The notes below the pieces were generated by a model. That model saw nothing but the letters and a program-made list of their open reading frames with translations, did not search any database and was not told the DNA's origin. Source: Emcibacter sp. (GTDB lineage Bacteria; Pseudomonadota; Alphaproteobacteria; Sphingomonadales; Emcibacteraceae). From it: DNA of 31,140 bases. Positions 8,262 through 17,157 of this stretch are shown in pieces. The DNA lies in contig JALUWZ010000182.1 of the NCBI GenBank assembly GCA_027019205.1, forward strand, positions 1-31,140, given 5' to 3'. Each line of letters begins with the position of its first letter. The first letter of the stretch is position 1. A program made the position numbers and the translations under genes.

Positions 8262-9728
8262 TTATTTTTCCGTATCAAACTTGACTGTGATAAAGGCAGT
8301 ATTACCCTGACGGATAATTTTAAGCAGGATGCTTTTCCGGCCTTTTTTGCGTAATACTTCAATACGCTTCAGGGCCTGATCCACGGAGGTCACAGGTTCC
8401 TGGGTAATGCTGAGGATAACATCGCCCCGGCGCAGACCTCTTTCCCCGGCAGGGCTGTCGCGGTCAACAGAGGCGATCAACACGCCCTTGATGTCATCCT
8501 CAAGTTTCAGGGCCTCGCGGGTTTTGTCGGTAATCGGTTCAAGGGCCATGCCGAGAACTTCCTGGCTCTGGGTTTTGTCCCCGGTATTATCCGGTATATT
8601 GGCGGCGCTGGTATTGTCCTCCTTCAATTCATCGACGATCAGGGTCAATTTCTTTCTTTTCCCCTTACGCAGGACGACCAGCTCAACTTTTTCCCCGATT
8701 TTGGTATTGGCGACCCAGATCGGCAGTTCATTGCGTTTCTTGATAACCTTGCCCTGGTATTTGATAATTATGTCACCGGCCTGAATGCCGGCCATGTCCG
8801 CAGGGCCACCCTTGACGACGGAGGAAACCAGTGCGCCATGGCCGTCTTTCATGCCGAGACTTTCGGCGATATCCTCGGTCACAGGCTGAAAGCTTATGCC
8901 GATGCGGCCACGTTTTGTATGGCCGAACTTACGCAGCTGGGCAATGACATGCCGGGCCTGATTGGAGGGGATGGCAAAGCCGATACCGATATTGCCGCCG
9001 GTCGGGGAATAGATGGCGGTATTGATGCCAATCACTTCGCCCTTCATATTGAACATTGGCCCGCCGCTGTTGCCGCGATTGATAGAGGCATCGGTCTGGA
9101 TATATTTATCATAGGGGCCGGAGTTGATATCCCGGTTGCGGGCGGAAATGATCCCCGCAGTGATGGTACCACCGAGCGCATAGGGATTGCCGATCGCCAG
9201 CACCCAGTCACCGATACGGGATTTGGCATCATCGCCAAATTTGACGAAAGGCAGTGGCTTGTCGCTTTTTATCTTGAGGACGGCGACATCAAGCTTGCTG
9301 TCCGTACCGATAAGCTTCGCCTTGAATTCACGGCCATCATACATTTTGACCATGATTTCGTCGGCCTTGTCAATCACATGATTATTGGTGACGATGATAC
9401 CGGAGGGGTCGATAATAAACCCGGAGCCAAGCGACATGCGGTGCCGGGTCAGGGGTTTGTCCCGTTTATGGTCACCGTCACCCTGGTCGCCGCCGGGTTC
9501 GCGGCCAAAACGTTTGAAAAATTCCTCCATGCCGGGAAATTGTGGCAGGGAGCGTCGGTCAACCTTGATGGTCTGGGTCGTATTGACATTGACCACGGCG
9601 GGCAGCAGTTTCTCTGCAAGGTCGGCAAAACTGGCCGGGCCGGCCTTGGCAAAGGCGGCGATGGGGATCGTGACCACAAAGCAGGTGATAATAACCGTTG
9701 CGGTAAAAAATTTCTTGATATTACTCAT
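8262..9728 (-). CDS. degP: Periplasmic serine protease, DegP/HtrA (Do) family
   Basis: Envelope protease/chaperone that degrades misfolded periplasmic proteins. Residues 1-28 form a signal peptide (hydrophobic TVIITCFVVTIPIAA, then AFAKA). The trypsin-like domain carries the triad His117 (TNNHVI), Asp147 (LDVAVL) and Ser221 (RGNSGGP). Two PDZ domains follow, about 275-368 and 390-485. The 488-residue layout is that of Do-family proteases. It lies downstream of hflK-hflC on the same strand with a 174-bp gap, as in many alphaproteobacteria, and could be read with them or from its own promoter in that AT-rich gap. DegP and DegQ cannot be separated by eye. Confidence 0.95.
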   Translation of the reverse strand: MSNIKKFFTATVIITCFVVTIPIAAFAKAGPASFADLAEKLLPAVVNVNTTQTIKVDRRSLPQFPGMEEFFKRFGREPGGDQGDGDHKRDKPLTRHRMSLGSGFIIDPSGIIVTNNHVIDKADEIMVKMYDGREFKAKLIGTDSKLDVAVLKIKSDKPLPFVKFGDDAKSRIGDWVLAIGNPYALGGTITAGIISARNRDINSGPYDKYIQTDASINRGNSGGPMFNMKGEVIGINTAIYSPTGGNIGIGFAIPSNQARHVIAQLRKFGHTKRGRIGISFQPVTEDIAESLGMKDGHGALVSSVVKGGPADMAGIQAGDIIIKYQGKVIKKRNELPIWVANTKIGEKVELVVLRKGKRKKLTLIVDELKEDNTSAANIPDNTGDKTQSQEVLGMALEPITDKTREALKLEDDIKGVLIASVDRDSPAGERGLRRGDVILSITQEPVTSVDQALKRIEVLRKKGRKSILLKIIRQGNTAFITVKFDTEK

Positions 9729-9902
9729 TATAAATCCTGATATCTTCCAATTAAAAAATTATTCCTGATTTTTCCTCTGTTTTATCTACAGGGTGCGTTT
9801 ATATCCATATCCTTATCATATTTTGTGACAGAAATGAGAAGCCCATACGCCTCTGATCGTATTTTTCCACTATTTCATCGCATAAATCAGCCTCAGCCCT
9901 CA

Positions 9903-10781
9903 TTATTTGCTCTTTTTTCCCTTCATATCGCGAAAATATTTAAAGAAATCTCCGCCGGGGGACAGCACCATGGTGGTGTTTTTATTCTTGAAGGCCGTTC
10001 TGTAGGCCCGCAGAGAGCGATAGAAGGCATAGAATTCGGCATCCTGATTATAGGCATCGGCAAATATCTTTGCCGCCTTGGCGTCTCCTTCGCCGCGCAG
10101 TTTCTGAGCATCGCGTTCGGCCTCTGCGAGCAGAACAGTACGGTCGCGTTCGGCCTTTGATTTGATACGGATCGCCATTTCCCTGCCACGGGCGCGGATT
10201 TCCTGGGCAACCTGCTCGCGTTCGGCAATCATACTGTCAAAAATCGGCTTGCTGTTTTCTGCCGGCAGGTCGGTACGTTTGATCCGCACGTCAACCACTT
10301 TGATGCCAAGGGCCTCGGCCTCGTCCCGGACCGAATTTGATATGGCGGCCCGCAGGGTCTTGCGTTCCCCGGACAGGGCGGTTTTGAATAACTGCTGGCC
10401 GAATACCTTACGCAGGTTGGAATTGAGGATGGTTGACAGGCGCGATTCGGCCCCGCTGACATTACGTACCGCCTGATAGACCTTCAGCGGGTCCTCAACC
10501 CGGAATTCGGTAAAGGCATCGACGATAATGCGTTTCTGGTCCCGGGTGATGACGATCAGTTCCGGGGTATCCAGCAGAAGAATCCGCTTGTCAAAATAAA
10601 CCACATTCTCGAAAAAGGGTGTTTTGAAATGCAATCCCGGCTCTTTTACGGTCTGTTTCCATTTGCCGAGTTCCAGCACCAGCGCCTGTTCCGTTTCCCG
10701 AACGGTGAAAACAGATGCCCCCAGTAAAATGACTGCGGCGCCCAGAATTATCAATATAACCAGTGTTTTTAAATTATTCAT
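9903..10781 (-). CDS. hflC: FtsH protease modulator HflC
   Basis: SPFH/prohibitin-family membrane protein that pairs with HflK to form a large complex around the FtsH protease. An N-terminal membrane anchor (TLVILIILGAAVILLGASVF, about residues 5-24) precedes the SPFH domain, beginning VRETEQALVLELGKW and including FVDKR-like FDKRILLLDTPE. A charged alpha-helical region rich in Arg, Glu and Ala follows (REQVAQEIRARGRE; AERDAQKLRGEGDAKAAKI). The 292-residue length is normal. It starts 14 bp after the hflK stop, so the partners share an operon. Confidence 0.96.
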   Translation of the reverse strand: MNNLKTLVILIILGAAVILLGASVFTVRETEQALVLELGKWKQTVKEPGLHFKTPFFENVVYFDKRILLLDTPELIVITRDQKRIIVDAFTEFRVEDPLKVYQAVRNVSGAESRLSTILNSNLRKVFGQQLFKTALSGERKTLRAAISNSVRDEAEALGIKVVDVRIKRTDLPAENSKPIFDSMIAEREQVAQEIRARGREMAIRIKSKAERDRTVLLAEAERDAQKLRGEGDAKAAKIFADAYNQDAEFYAFYRSLRAYRTAFKNKNTTMVLSPGGDFFKYFRDMKGKKSK

Positions 10782-10795
10782 TATCTTGTCCTATC

Positions 10796-11839
10796 CTAAT
10801 TCTGTTTCTTAATGGCGGGCAGGGGCAGGTAGGGCAAAACCCCGTTGCCGCCTTTCTCCAGAATAACCTTGTCGGTCTGTCCGAGAATTTTTTCCATGGT
10901 TTCAAGATAGAGTCGGCGGCGTGTAACATCCTTGGCCAGCTTATATTGGGCATAAACCGCAAGGAAGCGCGCACTTTCCCCCTGGGCCATGGTAATGGCC
11001 TTGGCCCTGTAGGCTTCGGCCTCCTGATTTATTTTCTCCGCATCGCCACGGGCGCGGGGGACAATCTTGTTCTGGTATTTCTTGGCCTCATTGATGGTTT
11101 TGTCCCGGTCTGCCTCGGCCTTTTGCACGTCATTGAAAGCTTCGGATACCTGTGCCGGTGGGGAGACAGTGTTCATTTTAATCTGGGTGATTTCAATTCC
11201 GCCTTCATAATTATCCAGAACCCTTTGCATGATGCTGCGGACTTCCATTTCGATTTCAAGCCGTTCCGAGGTCATAATCTTTTCGATCGGGGTTTTGGCG
11301 ACAACCTCGCGCATGGCGCTTTCGGAAACCGACTTGATGCTCTGCTCTTTCTGATCAAGATTAAACAGGAAGCGCGCCGGGTCCTTGATGCGCCACAGAA
11401 TGGAATATTGTACATCGACGATATTCTCATCCCCGGTCAGCATCTGGCGTTCCTTTTTACTGCCGCCAAAGCCGACGTCGATTTTGTTGACGGCGGTGAC
11501 CTTTTTAATGATGACCTGATCAATCGGTGGAAAATGAAAATGCAGGCCAGTACCGGTGGTCTCGATCCATTTGCCAAAACGTAATACCACCCCGGCTTCA
11601 TCGGGCTGAACCTTGTAAAAGGCGGCATAGAGATAGCTGATGACCAGAAACAGGGCGATCAGCATGACCATGCTTTTGCCGCCGCCTTTTCCGCCGCCGC
11701 CGCCGCCAAAGGCACTGCGGAATTTATCCTGGCCCTTGCGAATCAGTTCATCGATATTTGGCGGTTCCTGATTGCTGCCGCCGGGCCCGCTGCCCCATGG
11801 TCCACGGTTTTTGTCACCATTATTATTTTGCCAGGGCAT
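10796..11839 (-). CDS. hflK: FtsH protease modulator HflK
   Basis: Partner of HflC in the inner-membrane HflKC complex. It has a Gly/Asn-rich N-terminus (MPWQNNNGDKNRGPWG), a glycine run near residue 45, one membrane segment (MVMLIALFLVISYLYAAF) and the SPFH domain starting QPDEAGVVLRFGKW. The C-terminal helical part contains ARGDAEKINQEAEAYRAKA. ATG at 11839 is preceded by GGAGGAG six bases upstream and gives 347 residues; the alternative TTG start would lie within that ribosome-binding site. It is divergent from mrp, and the 143-bp gap should hold both promoters. Confidence 0.96.
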   Translation of the reverse strand: MPWQNNNGDKNRGPWGSGPGGSNQEPPNIDELIRKGQDKFRSAFGGGGGGKGGGKSMVMLIALFLVISYLYAAFYKVQPDEAGVVLRFGKWIETTGTGLHFHFPPIDQVIIKKVTAVNKIDVGFGGSKKERQMLTGDENIVDVQYSILWRIKDPARFLFNLDQKEQSIKSVSESAMREVVAKTPIEKIMTSERLEIEMEVRSIMQRVLDNYEGGIEITQIKMNTVSPPAQVSEAFNDVQKAEADRDKTINEAKKYQNKIVPRARGDAEKINQEAEAYRAKAITMAQGESARFLAVYAQYKLAKDVTRRRLYLETMEKILGQTDKVILEKGGNGVLPYLPLPAIKKQN

Positions 11840-11982
11840 AAAAAACTCCTCCAAAGAAAAAATATCGGTAAATTACGTGATAAATTACCGGGAAAATGAC
11901 CTTCCCCCTGTAAAAAACATTCATATGTCTTATATATTCCAATCAGGGGCCAGGAACAATAGTATACATAGATAGGATCAAA

Positions 11983-13086
11983 ATGACAGAGATCAAGCAG
12001 GAACAGCTGATGAATATCCTGAAATCTGTTTCTCATCCGGGCAAGGGCGTTGATATTGTCTCGCTCGGCATGGTGCAGGGACTCGCCATCAGGGACGGAG
12101 AAGTGAGTTTCGCCCTCAACATTAATCCGGCGGAAGCGGAAATGATGGAACAGGTCCGGAAGAAATGTGACGCGAAACTCGGGGCGATTGCCGGCATAAG
12201 CAAGGTGGTCTCTGTCCTGACCGCCCAAAGAGACCCGGCGAAGGAAATTCCTGCCATGCAGTCGCCGACCAAGGGGGCAGGTCCCCTGAAAAATGCCCGG
12301 AAGATTCCCGGCGTAAAACATGTGATCGCGGTGGCGAGCGGCAAGGGCGGGGTCGGCAAATCCACCACCGCCGTCAATCTGGCTCTTGCCCTGCAATCGC
12401 TGGGGTTGAAAGCGGGGATATTTGACGTCGATATATATGGTCCGTCGATCCCGATGCTGCTTGGCGTCGATGAACAGCCCGGTCAGGATGAGAATAAAAA
12501 GATCCTGCCGATCATCAAATATGGTCTGGCCAGCATGTCGCTGGGCTATATGATGAAACAGGACACGGCGACGATCTGGCGCGGGCCGATGGTCATGGGG
12601 GCGGTCAAACAAATGACGACAGACACCCGGTGGGATGCAGACGGGGAACTGGATGTGCTGGTGCTCGACCTGCCGCCCGGCACCGGCGACGTGCAACTGA
12701 CCCTGGCCCAGACCATAGATATGGACGGGGCCATTGTGGTCTCGACCCCGCAGGATATTGCCCTGATTGATGCCCGCAAGGGGCTGGATATGTTCCAGAA
12801 AACCGATACAGAGGTTTTCGGCATTATCGAGAATATGAGCTATTTCCTGTGCCCGTCCTGTGGTGAGCGGTCAGATATATTCGGCCATGGCGGGGCGCGG
12901 GAGGTCGCGGCCCGGCTCGGGGTTGATTTCCTTGGCGAAATCCCGCTTCATATGGATATTCGCGAGACATCAGACAGCGGCACCCCGATTGTCGCCCACG
13001 CCCCCGACAGCCCCCATAGCGCAATATATATTGATATTGCCAGAAGGATCGCAGAAAAATTAAGATCGCAGAAAAATTATGAGTGA
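11983..13086 (+). CDS. mrp: Mrp/NBP35-family iron-sulfur cluster carrier ATPase
   Basis: Cytoplasmic scaffold or carrier ATPase that delivers Fe-S clusters to apoproteins. An N-terminal MIP18/DUF59 domain (about 1-85) is followed by a deviant-Walker P-loop ATPase with SGKGGVGKST (119-128), DVDIYGPSIP and LDLPPGTGD. The cluster-binding pair is CPSC (Cys290, Cys293). AGGA precedes the ATG by five bases. Its end overlaps the next gene by 8 bp, so the two are probably translationally coupled. Confidence 0.96.
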   Translation: MTEIKQEQLMNILKSVSHPGKGVDIVSLGMVQGLAIRDGEVSFALNINPAEAEMMEQVRKKCDAKLGAIAGISKVVSVLTAQRDPAKEIPAMQSPTKGAGPLKNARKIPGVKHVIAVASGKGGVGKSTTAVNLALALQSLGLKAGIFDVDIYGPSIPMLLGVDEQPGQDENKKILPIIKYGLASMSLGYMMKQDTATIWRGPMVMGAVKQMTTDTRWDADGELDVLVLDLPPGTGDVQLTLAQTIDMDGAIVVSTPQDIALIDARKGLDMFQKTDTEVFGIIENMSYFLCPSCGERSDIFGHGGAREVAARLGVDFLGEIPLHMDIRETSDSGTPIVAHAPDSPHSAIYIDIARRIAEKLRSQKNYE

Positions 13087-13486
13087 CGCAGAGATAAAAG
13101 ATATTCTGATCTCGGTAAAATCCATCGCCCTTGTCGGCGCGAGCAAGAAGCCCGAACGTCCGTCATATCGGGTTATGAAATTCCTGATCAGTCGGGGCTA
13201 TGAGCTTTATCCGGTAAATCCGGGGCTGGCCGGGACGGAGCTGCTCGGGCGGAAGGTCTATGCCAATCTGTCTGATATTCCGGCCAAAATTGACATGGTG
13301 GATATTTTTCGCAAATCTGACGCCGTCGGCCCGATCGTTGACGAGGCTGTGGCACAGGGGGCCGGGGTGATCTGGATGCAGCTCGGTGTAATTAACCACA
13401 CGGCGGCGAACAAGGCACAAGATGCGGGTCTCAAGGTCGTTATGGATCATTGCCCGGCAATTGAAATTCCGCGTCTTGGGCTGTAA
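13079..13486 (+). CDS. CoA-binding domain protein (YccU-like)
   Basis: Single-domain Rossmann protein of the CoA_binding_2 family, 135 residues. The nucleotide-binding stretch IALVGASKKPERPSYRVMKFL is near residues 17-37, followed by YPVNPG and a C-terminal conserved MDHCPAIEIPRL. Homologues bind CoA through the N-terminal glycine motif, but the cellular role is not well defined. It overlaps the end of mrp by 8 bp and ends just before a hairpin and a repeat element. Confidence 0.9.
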   Translation: MSDAEIKDILISVKSIALVGASKKPERPSYRVMKFLISRGYELYPVNPGLAGTELLGRKVYANLSDIPAKIDMVDIFRKSDAVGPIVDEAVAQGAGVIWMQLGVINHTAANKAQDAGLKVVMDHCPAIEIPRLGL

Positions 13487-13520
13487 TTTCACGAGTAGCT
13501 GTTTCTGATATATAGACTAA

Positions 13521-13541
13521 AGCAGCCCCTTGAGGGGGCTG
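13521..13541. terminator. GC-rich hairpin, probable terminator
   Basis: GCAGCCCC (13521-13528) pairs with GGGGCTGC (13534-13541) around TTGAG. On the minus strand only a short TTT follows, and there is no T-run on the plus strand, so termination efficiency is doubtful. It follows the CoA-binding gene by 34 bp. Confidence 0.45.
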
Positions 13542-13566
13542 CCCGGGCCATTGACAAACCCCTGTT

Positions 13567-13609
13567 ATATATCACATTCGTCACCCTCGGGGATATATCA
13601 CATTCGTCA
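13567..13609. repeat. 17-bp direct repeat at the edge of a palindromic element
   Basis: ATATATCACATTCGTCA occurs at 13567-13583 and again at 13593-13609, a period of 26 bp. The first copy continues as CCCTCGGGG, a degenerate version of the hairpin that follows the second copy. This looks like a partial duplication of the left end of the neighbouring element. Confidence 0.8.
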
Positions 13610-13720
13610 TCCCCGGGCTTGACCCGGGGATCCAGAAAACAGACGATGGAGTTATCTGTAATTCTTTGATTAATATAATATATTTTCAGGCTCTGGATTA
13701 CCGCCTGCGCGGCTATGACG
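13605..13720. repeat. Paired-palindrome intergenic element (REP/MITE-like)
   Basis: The left end reads CGTCAT, then a perfect hairpin CCCCGGG-CTTGA-CCCGGGG (13611-13629 or so), then ATCCAGA. The right end in reverse complement reads CGTCAT, a GC-rich hairpin built on CCGC/GCGG, then ATCCAGA. Two palindromic units in opposite orientation thus bound an AT-rich core of about 50 bp, ending with ATGACG at 13720. Similar CGTCAT...CCAG palindromes are dispersed in many alphaproteobacterial genomes (from memory, not searched). No coding capacity is seen. Confidence 0.7.
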
Positions 13721-13747
13721 GTAAAATTATACTCAAGCCCCTGCTTG

Positions 13748-15628
13748 TTACGCGCCCAGACTGCGGTAGAGTTCTGTTCCCTCCTCGGCAAATTCATTGG
13801 CGTTTTTAATGGCCTCGGAAATTGAGCCGAGATTTACATTGATATTGCCGACCGCAACGGTGGCGGTATGCATGTTCGAGGTAATTTCCTGGGTCGTGAC
13901 CGTCTGTTCCTCCACGGCACTGGCAACGGTGGTAACGCTCGATTCAACCATTTCCACTGCGCCTTTGATGCCGCTTAGGCGGTGAACCACATCGGTGGAA
14001 ATCGTCTGCATGTTGGTGATCTCTGTATTGATCTGTGCCGTGGCATCGGCGACCTGGTTTGCCAGAGCCTTTACCTCGGAGGCGACGACGGCAAAGCCTT
14101 TCCCGGCTTCCCCGGCCCGGGCCGATTCAATCGTGGCATTCAGCGCCAGCAGATTAATCTGGCTGGCGATTTCCTGAATGACCTCGACTATCTTGTTCAT
14201 TTCCATGGCCGCATTGCTGAGCTGCTGGGTCGAGTGGTCGGCATTGGCGGTTTCACTCATCGCTTTTTCGACTTCGGCCCGGGAGGTTTCCATACTGCGG
14301 GCAATTTCATTGGAGGCAATCTGGAATTCTTCCGTTGCCGCCGCGACCGCCTGAACCGTTTCCAGCGTTTCATTCGAGGCATCGGATGCCGTCGTTGATT
14401 GTCTGTTGGCATCGCCGACCGCATGGAGAATCTTGTCAAGATTTTCATCAACAAGCTTGCCGACCCGTTCGGTTTCTATCCGGGCGGTGACCCGGTCGGT
14501 AATGTCCGTGGCATATTTGACCACCTTGAATGGCTTGCCACCCGGGTCCAGAATGGGATTATAGGATGCCTGAAGCCAGATTTCCTTGCCGCCCTTGCCG
14601 ATACGTTTATATTGCGCGGCCTGATATTCACCGGCCCGCAAGGATTTCCAGAATTGTTGATATTCGGGTGACTGTTGATAATCCCGTTCAACAAACATGC
14701 CGTGATGTTTGTCCTTTACCTCATCCAGAGTATATCCCAGCGCCTTAAGGAAATTGTCATTTGCGTCGGTAACATTGCCGTCCAGATCGAATGAGATCAC
14801 GGCCTGGGCCTTGCTGATGGCCTCTATCTGTCCGACATAATCAGCAGTCTGCAAGGCTATTTCCGTGACATCGGAGGCATATTTGATCACCTTGAAGGGT
14901 TTGCCGTCCGGGTCCATAATGGGGTTATAGGACGCCCGGAGCCAGACCACTTTACCGCCCTTGCCGATGCGTTTATAGCGTGCGGCCTGATATTCACCGG
15001 CCCTTAGGGATTGCCAGAATTGTTTATAATCTGCGGACCGTTCATATTCCGCATCGACGAACATGCGGTGATGCTTGCCTTTGACCTCGTCCAGACTATA
15101 GCCCATGGTTTCAAGGAAATTATCATTCGCGTCGGTGATAGTGCCGTCCAGATCAAACGAGATCACGGCCTGGGCCTTGCTGATAGCCTCTATCTGTCCG
15201 ACATAGTCAGCATTCTGCAAGACCTGTTCTGTGATGTCGGCGGCATATTTAATCACTTTGAAAGGCTTGCCATTCGACCCCAGAACAGGATTATAGGTCG
15301 CCCTGAGCCATACGGCCCTGCCGCCTTTGCCAATGCGTTTATAGCGTGCGGCCTGATATTCGCCGGCCCTGAGGGATTGCCAGAATTGTTTATATTCAGG
15401 GGATTGTTTATCTGATTCCTCAACAAATATATTGTGATGCCTGCCTTTAATTTCGGCCAGATCATAGCCCATCACTTCAAGAAAATTGTCATTTGCGTCA
15501 AGGATGTTGCCATCCATATCGAAGGAAATTACCGCCTGTGACCTGTCAAGGGCATCAAGGATTGATTCCATCTCCCCTCCCTTGGATTTTCCAGTGATTT
15601 TATGTAGAATATCTGTGACTTTGACCAT
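13748..15628 (-). CDS. Soluble methyl-accepting chemotaxis protein with three PAS domains
   Basis: Chemotaxis or behaviour receptor with no membrane segment in 626 residues, so a cytoplasmic sensor. Three PAS domains begin at residues 31, 153 and 275, each with QAVISFD, DANDNFL, HH..FV, FW.SLRAGEYQAA.YKRIGKGG and YNP......GKPFKV.KYA.D.T. The exact 122-residue period and near identity indicate recent duplication. The MCP signalling domain (about 390-620) has the hairpin tip EIASQINLLALNATIESARAGEAGKGFAVVA (487-517), which contacts CheA/CheW. PAS domains of this type often bind heme or flavin, but no cofactor can be assigned here. AGGAAAC precedes the ATG. No che genes are nearby, so it is an orphan receptor. 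Confidence 0.93.
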   Translation of the reverse strand: MVKVTDILHKITGKSKGGEMESILDALDRSQAVISFDMDGNILDANDNFLEVMGYDLAEIKGRHHNIFVEESDKQSPEYKQFWQSLRAGEYQAARYKRIGKGGRAVWLRATYNPVLGSNGKPFKVIKYAADITEQVLQNADYVGQIEAISKAQAVISFDLDGTITDANDNFLETMGYSLDEVKGKHHRMFVDAEYERSADYKQFWQSLRAGEYQAARYKRIGKGGKVVWLRASYNPIMDPDGKPFKVIKYASDVTEIALQTADYVGQIEAISKAQAVISFDLDGNVTDANDNFLKALGYTLDEVKDKHHGMFVERDYQQSPEYQQFWKSLRAGEYQAAQYKRIGKGGKEIWLQASYNPILDPGGKPFKVVKYATDITDRVTARIETERVGKLVDENLDKILHAVGDANRQSTTASDASNETLETVQAVAAATEEFQIASNEIARSMETSRAEVEKAMSETANADHSTQQLSNAAMEMNKIVEVIQEIASQINLLALNATIESARAGEAGKGFAVVASEVKALANQVADATAQINTEITNMQTISTDVVHRLSGIKGAVEMVESSVTTVASAVEEQTVTTQEITSNMHTATVAVGNINVNLGSISEAIKNANEFAEEGTELYRSLGA

Positions 15629-15734
15629 TTATAGTTTCCTGTTTTTAAGCCCGTTTGTCAGATCATTATTGATCACTTAATTTTTATATTCTGATATATT
15701 CAGGTTATTAAATGATTAACAATGATAATAAATC

Positions 15735-15773
15735 TTAAAAACCAGGCAGGGGAAAGGGTAAAGGCGGCTGCCT
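15735..15773 (-). terminator. Probable terminator of thyA-folA
   Basis: On the minus strand AGGCAG (15773-15768) pairs with CTGCCT (15749-15744) across an 18-base loop, followed by GGTTTTTAAG. The stem overlaps the last base of the folA stop codon. The long loop makes this a moderate prediction. Confidence 0.5.
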
Positions 15774-16279
15774 TAGACCCGGTCCAGGATAAGCAGGCTG
15801 TAGTCGTGGCTGTCTTTTTCACCGGCGGGAAATCTTTTGGATGAGTATTCCAGCCAGTCATCGGGGTCGAGGGCCGGGAAATGCGTATCCCCCTCCACCT
15901 CGCCGTGAACCCGGGTGAGATAGAGCCGGTCGGCATCCGGCAGGGCGAGGCGATATATCTCGGCCCCGCCGATGACCATGATTTCATCAACATTCTTGAC
16001 GAGGGCCAGACTTGTGCCGACCTCCAGCGCCATGTCAAGGCTGTGGGCCGTGATCACCCCTTCTGCGGCAAAGCCGGTATCACGGGTGATGACAATATTT
16101 ACCCGGCCCGGCAGCGGACGGCCAATGGACTGAAATGTCTTGCGGCCCATGATAATTGGCTTGCCCATGGTGGTTTTCCTGAAATATTTTAGGTCCGAGG
16201 ATATATGCCACGGCAGACCGCCCGCCTTGCCGATGATACCATTTTCCGCTATGGCGACGATCAGGGATAATTTTACCAT
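15773..16279 (-). CDS. folA: Dihydrofolate reductase
   Basis: Reduces dihydrofolate to tetrahydrofolate with NADPH, regenerating the cofactor that ThyA oxidises. The 168-residue protein has LSLIVAIAENGIIGKAGGLPWHISSDLKYF, including the active-site Asp in the SSDLKYF segment, then GKPIIMGRKTFQSIGRPLPGR, IMVIGGAEIY and YLTRVHGEVEGDTHFP, all standard DHFR motifs. Its ATG overlaps the thyA stop in a TAATG arrangement, so the two are translationally coupled. Confidence 0.97.
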   Translation of the reverse strand: MVKLSLIVAIAENGIIGKAGGLPWHISSDLKYFRKTTMGKPIIMGRKTFQSIGRPLPGRVNIVITRDTGFAAEGVITAHSLDMALEVGTSLALVKNVDEIMVIGGAEIYRLALPDADRLYLTRVHGEVEGDTHFPALDPDDWLEYSSKRFPAGEKDSHDYSLLILDRV

Positions 16280-17073
16280 TATACCGCGACCTTGGCCGCT
16301 ATATGGGGATGAGCTTCATAGCCTGTCAGCGCAAAATCGGCGTAAGTGAAGTCAAAAATATCTTTGACCTGAGGATTGATTTTCATGACCGGCAAAGGCA
16401 AAGGGTCGCGGCTGAGCTGTTCCTCCACCTGTTCCAGGTGATTGCGGTAGAGATGGGCATCGCCGAACGTATGGATGAAGTCGCCCGGCTCAAGCCCGCA
16501 AACCTGCGAGAGCATCAGGGTGAGCAGCGCGTATGAGGCAATATTGAACGGCACGCCGAGGAATATATCGGCACTGCGCTGATAAAGCTGGCAGCTGAGG
16601 CGGCCCTCCGCGACATAAAACTGGAACAGGCAGTGGCAGGGCGGCAGGGCCATATGGTCAACATCGGCGACATTCCACGCGCTGACAATCAACCGGCGAC
16701 TGTCAGGATTATTTTTGATCATCTGCACAAGATTGGCAATCTGGTCGATTTCTTTGCCGTCGGGGGTTGGCCAGGAACGCCATTGATGGCCGTAAACCGG
16801 GCCGAGATCGCCCGTCTCATCGGCCCATTCGTCCCAGATGCGCACGCCGTTATCCTGCAGATATCCGATATTGGTATCCCCGGCAAGAAACCACAATAAT
16901 TCATGGATGATGGATTTCAGATGCAGCTTTTTGGTGGTGACCATTGGAAAGCCTTTGGCAAGATCAAAGCGCATTTGATAGCCGAAGACACTCAAGGTCC
17001 CGGTGCCGGTCCGGTCTTGCTTGACCGTGCCGTGATCACGGACATGGCGCATTAAATCGAGATATTGTTTCAT
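16279..17073 (-). CDS. thyA: Thymidylate synthase
   Basis: Converts dUMP to dTMP with methylenetetrahydrofolate as methyl donor and reductant. The 264-residue length equals that of E. coli ThyA. It has RTGTGTLSVFGYQMRFDL, the catalytic-cysteine segment ALPPCHCLFQFYV, YQRSADIFLGVPFNIASYALL and the dUMP-binding end of the barrel (GDAHLYRNHLEQV). It lies directly upstream of folA with overlapping stop and start, the classic thymidylate cycle pair. Confidence 0.98.
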   Translation of the reverse strand: MKQYLDLMRHVRDHGTVKQDRTGTGTLSVFGYQMRFDLAKGFPMVTTKKLHLKSIIHELLWFLAGDTNIGYLQDNGVRIWDEWADETGDLGPVYGHQWRSWPTPDGKEIDQIANLVQMIKNNPDSRRLIVSAWNVADVDHMALPPCHCLFQFYVAEGRLSCQLYQRSADIFLGVPFNIASYALLTLMLSQVCGLEPGDFIHTFGDAHLYRNHLEQVEEQLSRDPLPLPVMKINPQVKDIFDFTYADFALTGYEAHPHIAAKVAV

Positions 17074-17157
17074 ATTGTCCCATTATGTTGGCGGTTACGG
17101 GCTATGTTATAAATATTTTGTCCAGGCTATTCAAATCTTAATCACTATCGCCTATAT

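Noticed and set aside
8838..9740. 300-codon open frame on the plus strand
   Set aside because: It is antisense to the DegP-family protease and has no ribosome-binding site or recognisable domain.
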